DNA of 64,000 nucleotides, taken from Vibrio thalassae. GTDB lineage: Bacteria > Pseudomonadota > Gammaproteobacteria > Enterobacterales > Vibrionaceae. Shown in pieces: positions 19,040 through 28,246 of this stretch (position 1 is its first letter; every line of letters begins with the position of its first letter). The stretch covers positions 310,001 to 374,000 of the forward strand of contig NZ_OANU01000002.1 of NCBI RefSeq assembly GCF_900089835.1. The letters run 5' to 3'. The position numbers and the translations under genes are program-made. A model generated the notes under the pieces. The model was given only the letters and a program-made list of their open reading frames with translations. It was not told where the DNA came from and did not search any database.

Positions 19040-19639
19040 ATGACCCCATTAGCGTTTGCTATGATCATCGCTGCTTACTTGCTTGGTTCAATATCGAGTG
19101 CAGTATTGATCTGTCGTTTGCTGCGATTACCTGACCCAAGAACCGTGGGTTCCAATAACCCAGGCGCAACGAATGTACTTCGCGTTGGCGGTAAAGGCGC
19201 TGCCATTGGTGTATTGCTGTGCGATATGCTCAAGGGAACCATTCCCGTCTGGAGTGGTTACTATTTAGGGATCGATCCTGTGATTCTTGGTGTCATTGCC
19301 ATCGCTGCATGTCTTGGACATATGTACCCTATTTTCTTCCACTTTAAAGGTGGTAAAGGGGTGGCGACTGCACTTGGTGCGATTGCACCGATCGGCTGGG
19401 ATCTTACTGGGCTGATTACGGGTACTTGGCTAGTGGTTGCCGTGATCTTTCGTTACTCATCACTGGCGGCGATCGTTACCGTTTTACTTGCACCCGTTTA
19501 TACTTGGATGGCAAGACCTCTCTTCACTCTTCCTGTGGCAATGTTGAGCTGTCTTATTTTGTTAAGGCATCACCAAAATATTCGTCGATTGTTCGATGGA
19601 AGTGAACCCAAGCTAGGTAAAAAAAGATCTCATCATTGA
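19040..19639 (+). CDS. plsY: Glycerol-3-phosphate acyltransferase PlsY
   Basis: A 199-residue membrane acyltransferase (about five helices) that transfers an acyl group from acyl-phosphate to glycerol 3-phosphate, the first step of phospholipid synthesis. Signatures present are [12 protein letters not shown] and [10 protein letters not shown], with GSISSAVLI in the first helix. The divergent arrangement with folB and the proximity of tsaD and rpsU are common in gammaproteobacteria. Confidence 0.97.
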   Translation: MTPLAFAMIIAAYLLGSISSAVLICRLLRLPDPRTVGSNNPGATNVLRVGGKGAAIGVLLCDMLKGTIPVWSGYYLGIDPVILGVIAIAACLGHMYPIFFHFKGGKGVATALGAIAPIGWDLTGLITGTWLVVAVIFRYSSLAAIVTVLLAPVYTWMARPLFTLPVAMLSCLILLRHHQNIRRLFDGSEPKLGKKRSHH

Positions 19640-19654
19640 TTGCTGATCAAAGAA

Positions 19655-19680
19655 CAAAAAGCGGCGCCATTGGCACCGCT
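19655..19680 (-). terminator. Terminator of the alpha/beta hydrolase gene
   Basis: Stem AGCGG-GCC / GGC-CCGCT with one mismatch. The A5 run at 19655-19659 is a U-tract on the minus strand. It may also stop plsY transcripts. Confidence 0.8.
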
Positions 19681-19711
19681 TACTCGTATTGAACATTTGT
19701 CAGGTTTGCCA

Positions 19712-20524
19712 TTAGCTGTGCTGAGCTAAAAACTCTGTCAACATAGCCGTTACGTATTCTGGCTGCTCTAAATTACTGATATGGCCAGCCTCTGGGATCA
19801 CATTGATCGTGCTGCCAGAAATCAGGTCGTTCATCAAATATGATTCAAGTACTGGACGAGGCTTGTCCTCTGCACCAACAGCAACTAAGGCCGGTAACGC
19901 GAATTTCTCAATGTCATCGCACAAGTCACGTCGGCCAAAGACCATACGACCAATCCTTGCTACTTCAACCGCTCGGTCGCCACTTAACGCTGACAACTTC
20001 GCTTCAAAACTCCCCACAAGTTCAGCATTCACTTGTTTGGCATTATTAGCAAAGAACAATGGCACGACCGCCTCAACAATCGGCGCAGGTACGGCTTTCC
20101 GCTCGGAAATCGTCGCTAGCATGGCGAAGTATTTAGCATGAGCAACTTCAGGCTCTAGACCGACAAACGTATCCATAAGGACTAAGCTTTTGACTCTCGC
20201 TGGTGCTAATGCAGTTAGCTCTGCGCCCCACATTCCGCCAACGGACAAACCAACAATGGAAAATTCTTCTATTTCAAGAGCATCCATTAACGCCAATATA
20301 TGGTGCGCGTAATCTTTAAGGTTCGACATTGAAGTCGGCGCTGCTTCAGACTCACCATGTGACCATAGATCTGGAACGATACAGCGATAATGGTGACTCA
20401 GCGCTTCCACTTGAGGCTGCCACATCGCCCTGTCCCACAGGTAGCTATGACCGAACAGAACGACTGGCCCCTGCCCTACATCTTGATAAGCCATGGTTTG
20501 ACCATCAACCTTGAATTGCTTCAT
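19712..20524 (-). CDS. Alpha/beta-fold hydrolase of unknown substrate
   Basis: A 270-residue cytoplasmic alpha/beta hydrolase. The nucleophile elbow is GLSVGG with Ser94. The acid is probably the Asp of VGAEDKPRP and the base the His of EAGHIS near residue 246. An HG-type oxyanion segment (LFGHSYLWDRAMW) precedes. It resembles the lactonase/esterase branch (PcaD/RsbQ-like), but nothing in the sequence or neighbours reveals the substrate. It is a single-gene unit between plsY and tsaD with its own terminator. Confidence 0.85.
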   Translation of the reverse strand: MKQFKVDGQTMAYQDVGQGPVVLFGHSYLWDRAMWQPQVEALSHHYRCIVPDLWSHGESEAAPTSMSNLKDYAHHILALMDALEIEEFSIVGLSVGGMWGAELTALAPARVKSLVLMDTFVGLEPEVAHAKYFAMLATISERKAVPAPIVEAVVPLFFANNAKQVNAELVGSFEAKLSALSGDRAVEVARIGRMVFGRRDLCDDIEKFALPALVAVGAEDKPRPVLESYLMNDLISGSTINVIPEAGHISNLEQPEYVTAMLTEFLAQHS

Positions 20525-20607
20525 ATACCTTCATTCCCTATGTTTTTTGACAGGTTAACACAGACAGCAAGTCATAGACCTTCGCTGTTTTGTTAAAATA
20601 TGTCGTT

Positions 20608-20636
20608 AAAAAGGCCACCGAAGTGACCTTTTTTTA
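20608..20636. terminator. tsaD terminator, bidirectional
   Basis: AAGG-CAC / GTG-CCTT around a CGAA loop (20611-20630), with A5 on the left and T7 on the right. The hairpin overlaps the tsaD stop codon. Confidence 0.82.
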
Positions 20637-21653
20637 TGCTTTAATCGGCTTAAGCTGGTCAATTGGCCAACGTGGCGTTGCTTCTACTGAAAGTTCAGCG
20701 GCTTCACCATTTTTTAGCCGCTGCATACCTGCATAAGCTATCATGGCACCATTGTCGGTACAAAACTCCGTACGAGGATAGTAAACCTCCCCGCCAATTT
20801 TGCTCGCGAGAGCCTCAAGCTCCTGACGCAAGAACTTATTAGCACTTACACCACCGGCAATAACAATGCGTTTCATACCAGTTTGTTTCAGCGCTCGTTT
20901 ACATTTAATCGCCAATGTATCGCACACCGCTTCTTGGAAAGCATAAGCAATATCTGCGCGAGTCTGTTCACTGTCATCATTATCGGCAATAGTATTGGCA
21001 GCAAATGTCTTCAAACCAGAAAAACTCATGTCCAAACCAGGACGATCCGTCATTGGACGAGGGAACTTGAATCGACCAGGTGTACCTTTATCCGCCAATT
21101 TAGACAATAAAGGCCCTCCTGGGTAATCTAACCCCATTAGCTTCGCGGTTTTATCAAACGCTTCACCCGCCGCATCGTCAATGGATTCGCCAAGGATCTG
21201 ATATTCACCAATCCCTTTTACTTCCACGATCATACTGTGGCCACCAGAGACCAAAAGCGCGATAAATGGGAACGGCGGTGGATTATCCTCTAGCATAGGA
21301 GCAAGCAAATGGCCTTCCATATGATGGACCGGAATCGCCGGCACTCCCCAAGCGTATGCCATGCTGCGACCAATCGTCGTACCGACAAGCAGTGCACCAA
21401 CTAACCCAGGTCCTGCGGTATACGCGACACCATCAATGTCTTTTGGTGTCAAATTCGCTTCTGCTAACGCAGCTTTGATCAACGGGATCGTTTTTTTAAC
21501 ATGATCACGAGATGCCAATTCTGGAACCACTCCGCCATAATCAGCGTGCAGTTTCACTTGGCTGTATAGTTGATGTGAAAGCAATCCTTTCTCATCATCA
21601 TAGATTGCGATGCCAGTTTCATCACAAGAGGTTTCAATACCTAAAATGCGCAT
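20634..21653 (-). CDS. tsaD: tRNA threonylcarbamoyladenosine transferase TsaD
   Basis: A 339-residue ASKHA-fold protein that, with TsaB and TsaE, transfers the threonylcarbamoyl group to A37 of ANN-reading tRNAs. Visible motifs are [11 protein letters not shown] at the N-terminus, the metal-binding [15 protein letters not shown] and the C-terminal [13 protein letters not shown]. It is divergent from rpsU, the classical gammaproteobacterial layout, with a 242-base promoter region between them. Confidence 0.98.
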   Translation of the reverse strand: MRILGIETSCDETGIAIYDDEKGLLSHQLYSQVKLHADYGGVVPELASRDHVKKTIPLIKAALAEANLTPKDIDGVAYTAGPGLVGALLVGTTIGRSMAYAWGVPAIPVHHMEGHLLAPMLEDNPPPFPFIALLVSGGHSMIVEVKGIGEYQILGESIDDAAGEAFDKTAKLMGLDYPGGPLLSKLADKGTPGRFKFPRPMTDRPGLDMSFSGLKTFAANTIADNDDSEQTRADIAYAFQEAVCDTLAIKCKRALKQTGMKRIVIAGGVSANKFLRQELEALASKIGGEVYYPRTEFCTDNGAMIAYAGMQRLKNGEAAELSVEATPRWPIDQLKPIKA

Positions 21654-21743
21654 ATTGTTCTCGACATATTTCGAAATTGTCGCAATATTACCTCGTCATT
21701 GGCTCTCAAACAAATTTTGTACAAGAGATAGACGACAAAGTAC

Positions 21744-21773
21744 TTTACAAAGCCCATCTGATCGGATTAAAAT
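21744..21773 (+). promoter_or_regulatory. Candidate sigma-70 promoter of the rpsU operon
   Basis: A -35 TTTACA (21744-21749), an 18-base spacer and a -10 TAAAAT (21768-21773), each one base from consensus. It is followed by a long leader with a CTAAGAA / TTCTTAG hairpin (21813-21839). Confidence 0.6.
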
Positions 21774-21895
21774 TCCGCACCATTTTTGATCTAGCTGGTT
21801 TACCGCTTAGAACTAAGAACTTCACTAGGAACTTCTTAGACCTAACAAACAATCGCCAGCATTAATGAATAGTTAACCCCTGAGGTGAAAGGCAT

Positions 21896-22111
21896 ATGCC
21901 AGTAGTTAAAGTACGTGAAAACGAACCGTTCGACGTTGCACTACGTCGTTTCAAGCGCTCTTGCGAAAAAGCAGGTATCCTTTCTGAAGTGCGTCGTCGT
22001 GAGCACTATGAAAAACCAACTACAGTTCGCAAACGCGCTAAAGCAGCTGCTCAAAAGCGTCACGCTAAGAAGCTAGCTCGCGAAAACGCTCGTCGCGTTC
22101 GCCTGTACTAA
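21896..22111 (+). CDS. rpsU: 30S ribosomal protein S21
   Basis: A 71-residue, strongly basic ribosomal protein of the small subunit ([20 protein letters not shown]...). It is full length and nearly identical in pattern to the E. coli protein. It is the first gene of the macromolecular synthesis operon, here rpsU-yqeY-dnaG-rpoD. It has a good AAAGG site 3-4 bases before the start codon and a candidate promoter 120 bases upstream. Confidence 0.99.
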
Positions 22112-22137
22112 TAACTAGGTCCAATAGGATTTAAGTT

Positions 22138-22581
22138 ATGGCTCTGATTGATAAACTCAAAGACGAGCAAAAACTAGCGATGAAAGCCAAGGACAAACTG
22201 CGCCTTGGCACTATTCGTTTAGCTTTAGCAGCCATTAAGCAACGTGAAGTTGACGAACAGATTACTCTGGGCGACGACGACATTCTTGCTGTGCTGACTA
22301 AAATGGTTAAACAACGTCGCGACTCTGTTACGCAATTTGAAGCAGCAGGTCGTCAAGATCTCGCTGAAGCTGAGCAAGCTGAGATTACCGTTCTTGAGGA
22401 TTTTATGCCTCAACCGCTCACTGACGAAGAAGTGTCAGCACTGATTGAAAGTGCGATTGCTGAATCTGGTGCTGCGGGCATGCAAGACATGGGTAAGGTA
22501 ATGGGTGTGCTTAAGCCACAAATTCAAGGCCGTGCAGATATGGGTAAAGTAAGTGGCTTAGTTCGCGCTAAACTCGCTTAA
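22138..22581 (+). CDS. YqeY / GatB-YqeY domain protein
   Basis: A 147-residue soluble helical protein of the YqeY family, related to the tRNA-binding tail domain of GatB. The family segments LRLGTIRLALAAIKQREVD and GKVMGVLKPQIQGRADMGKVS are present. The precise function is unknown; a role in tRNA-dependent amidation or translation is usually inferred. Its insertion between rpsU and dnaG is standard in Vibrio. A 10-bp hairpin lies between this gene and dnaG. Confidence 0.95.
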   Translation: MALIDKLKDEQKLAMKAKDKLRLGTIRLALAAIKQREVDEQITLGDDDILAVLTKMVKQRRDSVTQFEAAGRQDLAEAEQAEITVLEDFMPQPLTDEEVSALIESAIAESGAAGMQDMGKVMGVLKPQIQGRADMGKVSGLVRAKLA

Positions 22582-22600
22582 TTGCCCAACCAAATTGCAG

Positions 22601-22637
22601 CAAGCCGTGCTATCCTTTGGAACGCACGGCTTGTTTG
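22601..22637 (+). terminator. Hairpin between yqeY and dnaG
   Basis: Perfect 10-bp stem CAAGCCGTGC (22601-22610) / GCACGGCTTG (22624-22633), followed by TTTGT. The short U-tract suggests partial termination or an RNA-processing structure that keeps primase low, as known for the equivalent E. coli operon. Confidence 0.75.
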
Positions 22638-22662
22638 TATCTCACTCTTGTAAAAAGGTTTT

Positions 22663-24429
22663 ATGGCAGGAATTATCCCTCGTAGCTTTATTGATGATCT
22701 GTTGGCTCGCCTTGACATAGTCGACATCATTGATGCACGCGTAAAACTGAAAAAACAAGGCAAGAACTACGGTGCTTGCTGCCCTTTCCATAACGAGAAA
22801 ACCCCATCATTTAGCGTGAGCCAAGAGAAGCAGTTTTATCACTGTTTTGGTTGTGGCGTACACGGAAATGCTATTGATTTTCTTATGGAATATGAGCGCC
22901 TTGAGTTCGTAGAGGCTATCGAAGAACTCGCCGCTTCACTTGGGCTCGATGTCCCTCGTGAGCAACGTAATGGCAGCTCAGGCAATTTTTCCAAAGGGCC
23001 TACCGCCAATAGCGAGCAAAAACGATCTTTGTATGATCTTATGGGTACGATCGGACAGTACTATCGAGATCAGCTTAAAGTTTCGTCAAATAAGGCCGCT
23101 ATAGAGTACTTAAAAGGTCGTGGACTCTCTGGAGAAATTGTCCAGAAATTCGGCATTGGCTATGTGGCTGACGAATGGGACAGTGTCCGAAAAAACTTCG
23201 GTCAACAAAAAGCAACCCAGGACATGTTGGTGTCTGGCGGTATGCTTATTGAGAACGACAAAGGTAACCGCTACGACCGATTTAGAGGTCGTATCATGTT
23301 TCCAATCCGCGATAGACGCGGAAGAGTGATTGGGTTTGGCGGACGCGTTCTTGGAAACGACACCCCTAAATATCTCAACTCACCAGAGACACCGATTTTC
23401 CATAAAGGCAAAGAACTGTATGGTCTTTATGAAGTGTTGCAGGCTTATCGAGAGCCTCCACAAGTCTTGGTGGTTGAAGGTTATATGGATGTGGTTGCCT
23501 TAGCTCAATACGGAGTGGATTACTCCGTGGCATCACTAGGTACATCGACAACAGGTGATCATCTTCAAGTCCTATTTCGCCAAACAAGCACCGTCGTGTG
23601 CTGTTATGATGGTGACCGGGCCGGACGAGATGCAGCGTGGCGTGCCATGGAAAACGCTTTGCCGTATCTAAACGATGGCCGACAGCTGAAGTTTATGTTT
23701 TTGCCGGATGGTGAGGATCCTGATTCCTTCATTCGTCAAAACGGTAAAGAAGCATTTGAAGCTGAAGTGCAAAATGCAATGCCTCTGTCAGAGTTTATGT
23801 TCTCCTCGCTCATGCAGCAGGTGGATAGCCGAACAAAAGAAGGGATGGCTAAGCTTAGTACGCTAGCCGTTCCACTCATCGATAAAGTGCCAGGTGGAAC
23901 CCTGCGTCTATACTTGAGAGAACTTCTCGGACGCAAACTTGGTCTTGTGGATGAAAGGCAGCTTCAGCAACTAATTGACCGACAAGGCCAACAAGAAACG
24001 CGAGCTCAGCCTCATAAAGAGATTAAACGCACACCAATGCGTGAAGTGATAGCTCTCCTTTTGCAAAATCCGAGCTATGCTGAAATGGTACCTGACCTCT
24101 CAACGGTAAGAGATTTATTATTGCCGGGGTTGAATTTATTCGTGGAAGTGGTTGATAAATGTCAAGCGCATCCCCATATGACTACAGGCCAGTTATTAGA
24201 ACAATGGCGTGGTGGCAACAATGAGGCACTTCTGTCTCGTCTCGCAAGTTGGGTTATTCCACTTGACGACGACAATCAAGAAGACGTATTTATCGATTCA
24301 TTGGACAAGATATTGTCTCAGTGCATCGAAAAACAAATTGAAAACCTGCAGGCCAAAGAAAGAAGTGTCGGCTTATCAGTCGAAGAAAAACGGGAGCTGC
24401 TAGCCTTGATGCTAGACTTAAAAGCGTAA
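22663..24429 (+). CDS. dnaG: DNA primase
   Basis: A 588-residue primase. The N-terminal zinc-binding domain uses Cys40, His43, Cys61 and Cys64. The RNA polymerase core has a Toprim fold with Glu272 in VVEGYMDVVALAQ and the DGDRAGRDAA acidic cluster. The C-terminal domain contacts DnaB helicase. DnaG makes the RNA primers for replication. It lies in the rpsU-yqeY-dnaG-rpoD operon, with an upstream hairpin likely to reduce its expression relative to rpsU. Confidence 0.99.
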   Translation: MAGIIPRSFIDDLLARLDIVDIIDARVKLKKQGKNYGACCPFHNEKTPSFSVSQEKQFYHCFGCGVHGNAIDFLMEYERLEFVEAIEELAASLGLDVPREQRNGSSGNFSKGPTANSEQKRSLYDLMGTIGQYYRDQLKVSSNKAAIEYLKGRGLSGEIVQKFGIGYVADEWDSVRKNFGQQKATQDMLVSGGMLIENDKGNRYDRFRGRIMFPIRDRRGRVIGFGGRVLGNDTPKYLNSPETPIFHKGKELYGLYEVLQAYREPPQVLVVEGYMDVVALAQYGVDYSVASLGTSTTGDHLQVLFRQTSTVVCCYDGDRAGRDAAWRAMENALPYLNDGRQLKFMFLPDGEDPDSFIRQNGKEAFEAEVQNAMPLSEFMFSSLMQQVDSRTKEGMAKLSTLAVPLIDKVPGGTLRLYLRELLGRKLGLVDERQLQQLIDRQGQQETRAQPHKEIKRTPMREVIALLLQNPSYAEMVPDLSTVRDLLLPGLNLFVEVVDKCQAHPHMTTGQLLEQWRGGNNEALLSRLASWVIPLDDDNQEDVFIDSLDKILSQCIEKQIENLQAKERSVGLSVEEKRELLALMLDLKA

Positions 24430-24529
24430 CCCAATTCAGTTAGTCAGCAATGAATAAATTTGTTAATATTAGAGGTTTGCATTTCGCATACTAAAATTCC
24501 TTCACCAGATCTTAAGTTGGATATCGTCT

Positions 24530-26386
24530 ATGGACCAAAATCCGCAGTCACAGCTAAAATTACTTGTCATCAAAGGCAAGGAACAAGGCTATCTGACCTA
24601 CGCAGAAGTAAATGACCACCTACCTGAAGAAATCGTCGATTCTGAACAGGTAGAAGATATTATTCAGATGATTAATGACATGGGTATTAAGGTAGTAGAA
24701 ACTGCTCCTGATGCTGATGACCTTGCTCTGAATGATGACAACAACATCACTGATGAAGATGCTGCCGAAGCTGCTGCTGCTGCGCTTTCAAGTGTAGAAA
24801 GTGAAATCGGCCGTACAACTGACCCAGTGCGCATGTATATGCGTGAAATGGGCACCGTTGAGCTATTGACTCGCGAAGGCGAGATCGACATCGCAAAACG
24901 CATTGAAGATGGTATTAACCAAGTTCAAAGCTCTGTAGCTGAATACCCAGGCACTATCCCTTATATTCTTGAACAGTTTGACAAGGTTCAAGCCGAAGAG
25001 CTTCGCCTTACTGACGTTATCACCGGTTTTGTTGATCCAAACGAAGAAGAAACCACTGCGCCAACAGCAACTCACATTGGTTCTGAGCTTTCTGAAGCAG
25101 ATCTGGATGACGAAGACGATGACGATGACGACGATATTGATGAAGACGACGAGTCTGAGGAAGAAGAAGATACAGGTATTGACCCTGAGCTTGCTCTAGA
25201 GAAGTTCACAGCGCTTCGTAACAGCTATCAAGATCTTCAATTAGTTATCAACGAGTATGGCTACGATAGTCCTCAAGTGGCTAAGTCTCACGAGTTGGTA
25301 CAAGAAGTCTTTAAAGAGTTCCGTCTGACACCAAAACAGTTTGATCATCTAGTGAACGAATTGCGCACGTCTATGGATCGCGTTCGTACTCAAGAGCGTT
25401 TGATCATGCGTCAAGCGGTTGAATACGGCAAAATGCCTAAGAAATCGTTCATTGCTTTGTTTACTGGCAATGAGTCAAGCGAAGCTTGGTTAGATGAAGT
25501 CCTTGCTTCTGATAAACCGTATGCAGACAAAGTTAAACGTTACGAAGATGATATTCGTCGTTCGATTCAAAAACTAAACATTATTGAAGAAGAAACGTCG
25601 CTTTCTGTTCAAAACATTAAAGACATCAGCCGTCGTATGTCTATCGGTGAAGCAAAAGCTCGCCGTGCTAAGAAAGAGATGGTTGAAGCAAACTTACGTC
25701 TAGTAATCTCGATTGCTAAGAAGTACACCAACCGTGGCCTACAATTCTTGGATCTGATCCAAGAAGGTAACATTGGTCTTATGAAAGCAGTAGATAAGTT
25801 TGAATATCGCCGTGGTTATAAGTTCTCAACTTATGCGACTTGGTGGATCCGTCAGGCAATCACTCGCTCTATCGCAGACCAAGCACGTACGATTCGTATT
25901 CCAGTGCATATGATCGAAACGATCAACAAGCTGAACCGTATTTCTCGCCAGATGCTTCAAGAAATGGGCCGCGAGCCTCTTCCAGAAGAATTGGCAGAAC
26001 GTATGCAGATGCCGGAAGATAAGATTCGTAAAGTACTAAAAATCGCTAAAGAGCCTATCTCTATGGAGACACCAATTGGTGACGACGAAGATTCGCATCT
26101 AGGTGATTTTATCGAGGATACTACTCTAGAGCTACCTGTTGACTCTGCAACAATGACGAGCCTACGAGTAGCGACTAAAGACGTACTAGCAGGTCTTACT
26201 CCTCGTGAAGCCAAAGTACTGCGTATGCGTTTCGGTATTGATATGAACACTGACCATACTCTAGAAGAAGTAGGCAAACAGTTCGACGTAACGCGTGAGC
26301 GTATCCGTCAGATCGAAGCAAAAGCATTACGTAAACTGCGTCACCCAAGCCGCTCAGAGACCCTGCGCAGCTTCCTAGACGAGTAA
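24530..26386 (+). CDS. rpoD: RNA polymerase sigma-70 factor
   Basis: A 618-residue housekeeping sigma factor. Regions in order are 1.1, 1.2 (RMYMREMG), a long non-conserved region with an acidic run of Asp/Glu around residues 190-215, region 2 (LISIAKKY-like segment, [25 protein letters not shown]), region 3 and region 4 ([19 protein letters not shown]). It is last in the operon and followed by a strong terminator. The acidic run is encoded by near-repetitive GAC/GAT codons at about 25105-25165, so it could vary in length between strains. Confidence 0.99.
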   Translation: MDQNPQSQLKLLVIKGKEQGYLTYAEVNDHLPEEIVDSEQVEDIIQMINDMGIKVVETAPDADDLALNDDNNITDEDAAEAAAAALSSVESEIGRTTDPVRMYMREMGTVELLTREGEIDIAKRIEDGINQVQSSVAEYPGTIPYILEQFDKVQAEELRLTDVITGFVDPNEEETTAPTATHIGSELSEADLDDEDDDDDDDIDEDDESEEEEDTGIDPELALEKFTALRNSYQDLQLVINEYGYDSPQVAKSHELVQEVFKEFRLTPKQFDHLVNELRTSMDRVRTQERLIMRQAVEYGKMPKKSFIALFTGNESSEAWLDEVLASDKPYADKVKRYEDDIRRSIQKLNIIEEETSLSVQNIKDISRRMSIGEAKARRAKKEMVEANLRLVISIAKKYTNRGLQFLDLIQEGNIGLMKAVDKFEYRRGYKFSTYATWWIRQAITRSIADQARTIRIPVHMIETINKLNRISRQMLQEMGREPLPEELAERMQMPEDKIRKVLKIAKEPISMETPIGDDEDSHLGDFIEDTTLELPVDSATMTSLRVATKDVLAGLTPREAKVLRMRFGIDMNTDHTLEEVGKQFDVTRERIRQIEAKALRKLRHPSRSETLRSFLDE

Positions 26387-26407
26387 TTCGTCACCAAATC
26401 AACAAAA

Positions 26408-26434
26408 AAGGTGAGCACTAGCTCACCTTTTTTG
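26408..26434 (+). terminator. rpoD terminator
   Basis: Perfect stem AGGTGAGC / GCTCACCT with an ACTA loop, A6 on the left and T6 on the right. Confidence 0.93.
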
Positions 26435-26487
26435 TTTTATGCGGTTTAAGTGATTAAAAAGTAAGCGCAATTACCCCTTATTGCGTC

Positions 26488-26516
26488 TAGACACCTAGCG
26501 TCCCTTCCCCTATAAT
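26488..26516 (+). promoter_or_regulatory. Promoter of tRNA-Ile2
   Basis: A -35 TAGACA (26488-26493), an exact 17-base spacer and a consensus -10 TATAAT (26511-26516), 12 bases before the tRNA 5' end. Confidence 0.85.
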
Positions 26517-26528
26517 CATCCACATATC

Positions 26529-26604
26529 GGCCCCTTAGCTCAGTGGTTAGAGCAGTCGACTCATAATCGATTGGTCCGCAGTTCAAGTCTGCGAGGGGCC
26601 ACCA
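26529..26604 (+). tRNA. ileX: tRNA-Ile2 (anticodon CAU, lysidine-modified)
   Basis: A 76-base cloverleaf with encoded CCA. The acceptor stem GGCCCCT pairs with AGGGGCC, and the anticodon CAT lies at 26562-26564 in the loop CTCATAA. Although CAU looks like methionine, the body is close to E. coli ileX, which is read as isoleucine (AUA) after TilS converts C34 to lysidine. The ileX gene also follows rpoD in E. coli. It has its own promoter and terminator. An automatic call as tRNA-Met would be wrong. Confidence 0.92.
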
Positions 26605-26611
26605 AATTTAG

Positions 26612-26646
26612 AAAAGGCGCGTGGAGAAATCCATGCGCCTTTTTTG
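26612..26646 (+). terminator. tRNA-Ile2 terminator
   Basis: Stem AGGCGC-TGGA / TCCA-GCGCCT with a GAAA loop and one G-T wobble, followed by T6. Confidence 0.92.
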
Positions 26647-26844
26647 TTATTCAGACGTACTAAGATGTAGTAACACTAGCACTCAGCCCATTAAGCAAGT
26701 AACGTTATTGAGAGTAGCTGAATGTGATAGTTAATATATTGTTACACAACTTTCACCATTAACTCTTTACACCAGTTCTCTGGCATTGAACACTGCCTTG
26801 CAACGTAAAGTTGGCAGTCCATAAAGTAGAGTCCAAAAGATATT

Positions 26845-27540
26845 ATGAATAATACGACAGCTAGAAAGTCGAATCCCCTCTTTGAAATCCTGTTTAATGT
26901 CTTCATCCCTTCTTTCATATTGATGAAATTCAGCGGTGAAGAACACTTAGGAACGACCATGGCTTTGGTTGTTGCCTTACTGTTCCCTGTCGTCTACGGC
27001 GGTATGGATCTCATCCGGAATAATAAGTTTAACTTTATCTCTGCGCTTGGCTTCGTCAGTGTCTTATTAACAGGTGGTATTGGTTTACTAGAGTTAGATA
27101 CTCGCTGGCTAGCCCTAAAAGAAGCGCTGATACCTGGTCTCATTGGTTTAGCTGTCCTTGGCTCAACCTTTACTCGATACCCGTTTATGCAGAAGATGAT
27201 CTTAAACGATAGTATCTTCAACTTGTCATTAATCAAACAGCGCTTAGATGAGCGAGGTAACACCGAAGGGTTTGAACGTTGTTTGGTGTCATCGAACTAC
27301 CTATTTGCCAGTACCTTTGCCTTTTCATCGGCGATGAACTATTTCTTAGCAACGTGGATTGTTACCAGCCCAGCAGGAACGCCAGCATTTAATGAAGAAC
27401 TCGGTAAACTCACACTCTATAGCTATCCCATTATCGCCATACCAAGCATGTTGATGATGGTCGGCATCTTCTACTATCTATGGCGTCAGATTCGCCAAAT
27501 GACATCACTAGAGACAGAACAGATATTCCATAGTCAGTAA
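26845..27540 (+). CDS. VC0807-like multi-pass membrane protein, function unknown
   Basis: A 231-residue hydrophobic protein with about six membrane helices, the last ending near residue 215. Conserved-looking blocks are NPLFEILFNVFIPSFILMKF, TGGIGLLELD, ALIPGLIGLAVLGS and NEELGKLTLYSYP. From memory these match the vibrio family called VC0807-like, which resembles septation protein A-type membrane proteins; this could not be checked here. No catalytic motif is visible. It stands alone between tRNA-Ile2 and the long leader of the chitobiose operon. Confidence 0.75.
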   Translation: MNNTTARKSNPLFEILFNVFIPSFILMKFSGEEHLGTTMALVVALLFPVVYGGMDLIRNNKFNFISALGFVSVLLTGGIGLLELDTRWLALKEALIPGLIGLAVLGSTFTRYPFMQKMILNDSIFNLSLIKQRLDERGNTEGFERCLVSSNYLFASTFAFSSAMNYFLATWIVTSPAGTPAFNEELGKLTLYSYPIIAIPSMLMMVGIFYYLWRQIRQMTSLETEQIFHSQ

Positions 27541-27881
27541 AACCAAAGCCGCCTGGGAGTAATTATCCTCTCAGTCGTTTTAAATCAATACGTCGCCTTC
27601 CTCGACCTGTCCAACCAAACTCTCAATTCCTATACTCTAGCCGCTGATTCTCACGATTCACCTTACCAATTACCTTCGTATTTCATGTGTATCTCTGGGT
27701 ATGAAATCGCAAATTTTTTCGATGTGAATTAAGTGCTAGTGATAGCAATAGTAGAATCCTACTCGGTCTAAAAATTATATACCAGAGCGCTGAAGCGATG
27801 GGTTATTTATCGATTTGCGATAATAATCACAACAAATGACCGTCTCAATTTTCCACCAAAAATTAACGTCTAATTTTATGT

Positions 27882-27897
27882 AGTGATCACAATCACG
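27882..27897. promoter_or_regulatory. CRP-like site upstream of cbp
   Basis: AGTGATCACAATCACG fits TGTGA-N6-TCACA with one mismatch in each half. The GTGATCAC core could also suit SlmA, reported as an activator of the V. cholerae chitobiose operon; I cannot separate the two by eye. Confidence 0.5.
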
Positions 27898-28038
27898 GTA
27901 AATTTAAACCGAAAAACCAGCCAATACATAAAAAGCTGAAAGAAGAAAGTAAGCACTAACAAACAACCATTAATAAAAGGCAAAGTGTGATGTATACCCA
28001 CTCTTAATTCTGTTCAAAAAACAATCTAACTTAGCAGC

Positions 28039-28085
28039 TTTTGACGTTTTTAACGTGTAAAAAAAGTATTTTGACGTTTTTAACG
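28039..28085 (+). promoter_or_regulatory. Two 17-bp direct repeats, candidate ChiS sites
   Basis: TTTTGACGTTTTTAACG occurs at 28039-28055 and again, identically, at 28069-28085, with starts 30 bp apart (about three helical turns). The second copy contains TTGACG, which could serve as a -35 element. In V. cholerae, ChiS binds the promoter of this operon directly; the match of these repeats to its sites is inference. Confidence 0.65.
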
Positions 28086-28246
28086 GGAACAGTAATTGAT
28101 AAATTATCTTTTAAGGTGTTTTCTTAATAACGCCTAAGGCCTACAGGCCACTCTTTAGGACACATATTAAGAGGTAGGCTTCAGCACAATGTGAGGAAGG
28201 TAGATTTACCTTCCAGTGAAACAAAAGCAAATAGTAAGGAATAGCT

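Larger units (their letters stand above)
27541..28246. other. 706-base leader region upstream of the chitobiose operon
   Basis: I see no convincing coding frame here. It holds a weak hairpin after the membrane-protein gene (CTG-GAG / CTC-CAG, about 27552-27575), an inverted TTATCG/CGATAA pair (about 27806-27822), a CRP-like site (27882-27897), two exact 17-bp direct repeats (28039-28085) and a GGCCT/AGGCC hairpin in the probable untranslated leader (about 28138-28149). It reads as a large regulated promoter plus 5' leader. Confidence 0.7.

Noticed and set aside
26529..26604. Reading the CAU anticodon tRNA as methionine
   Set aside because: The acceptor, D and variable regions follow E. coli tRNA-Ile2 (ileX) and the gene lies after rpoD as in E. 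coli; elongator Met tRNA has a different body.
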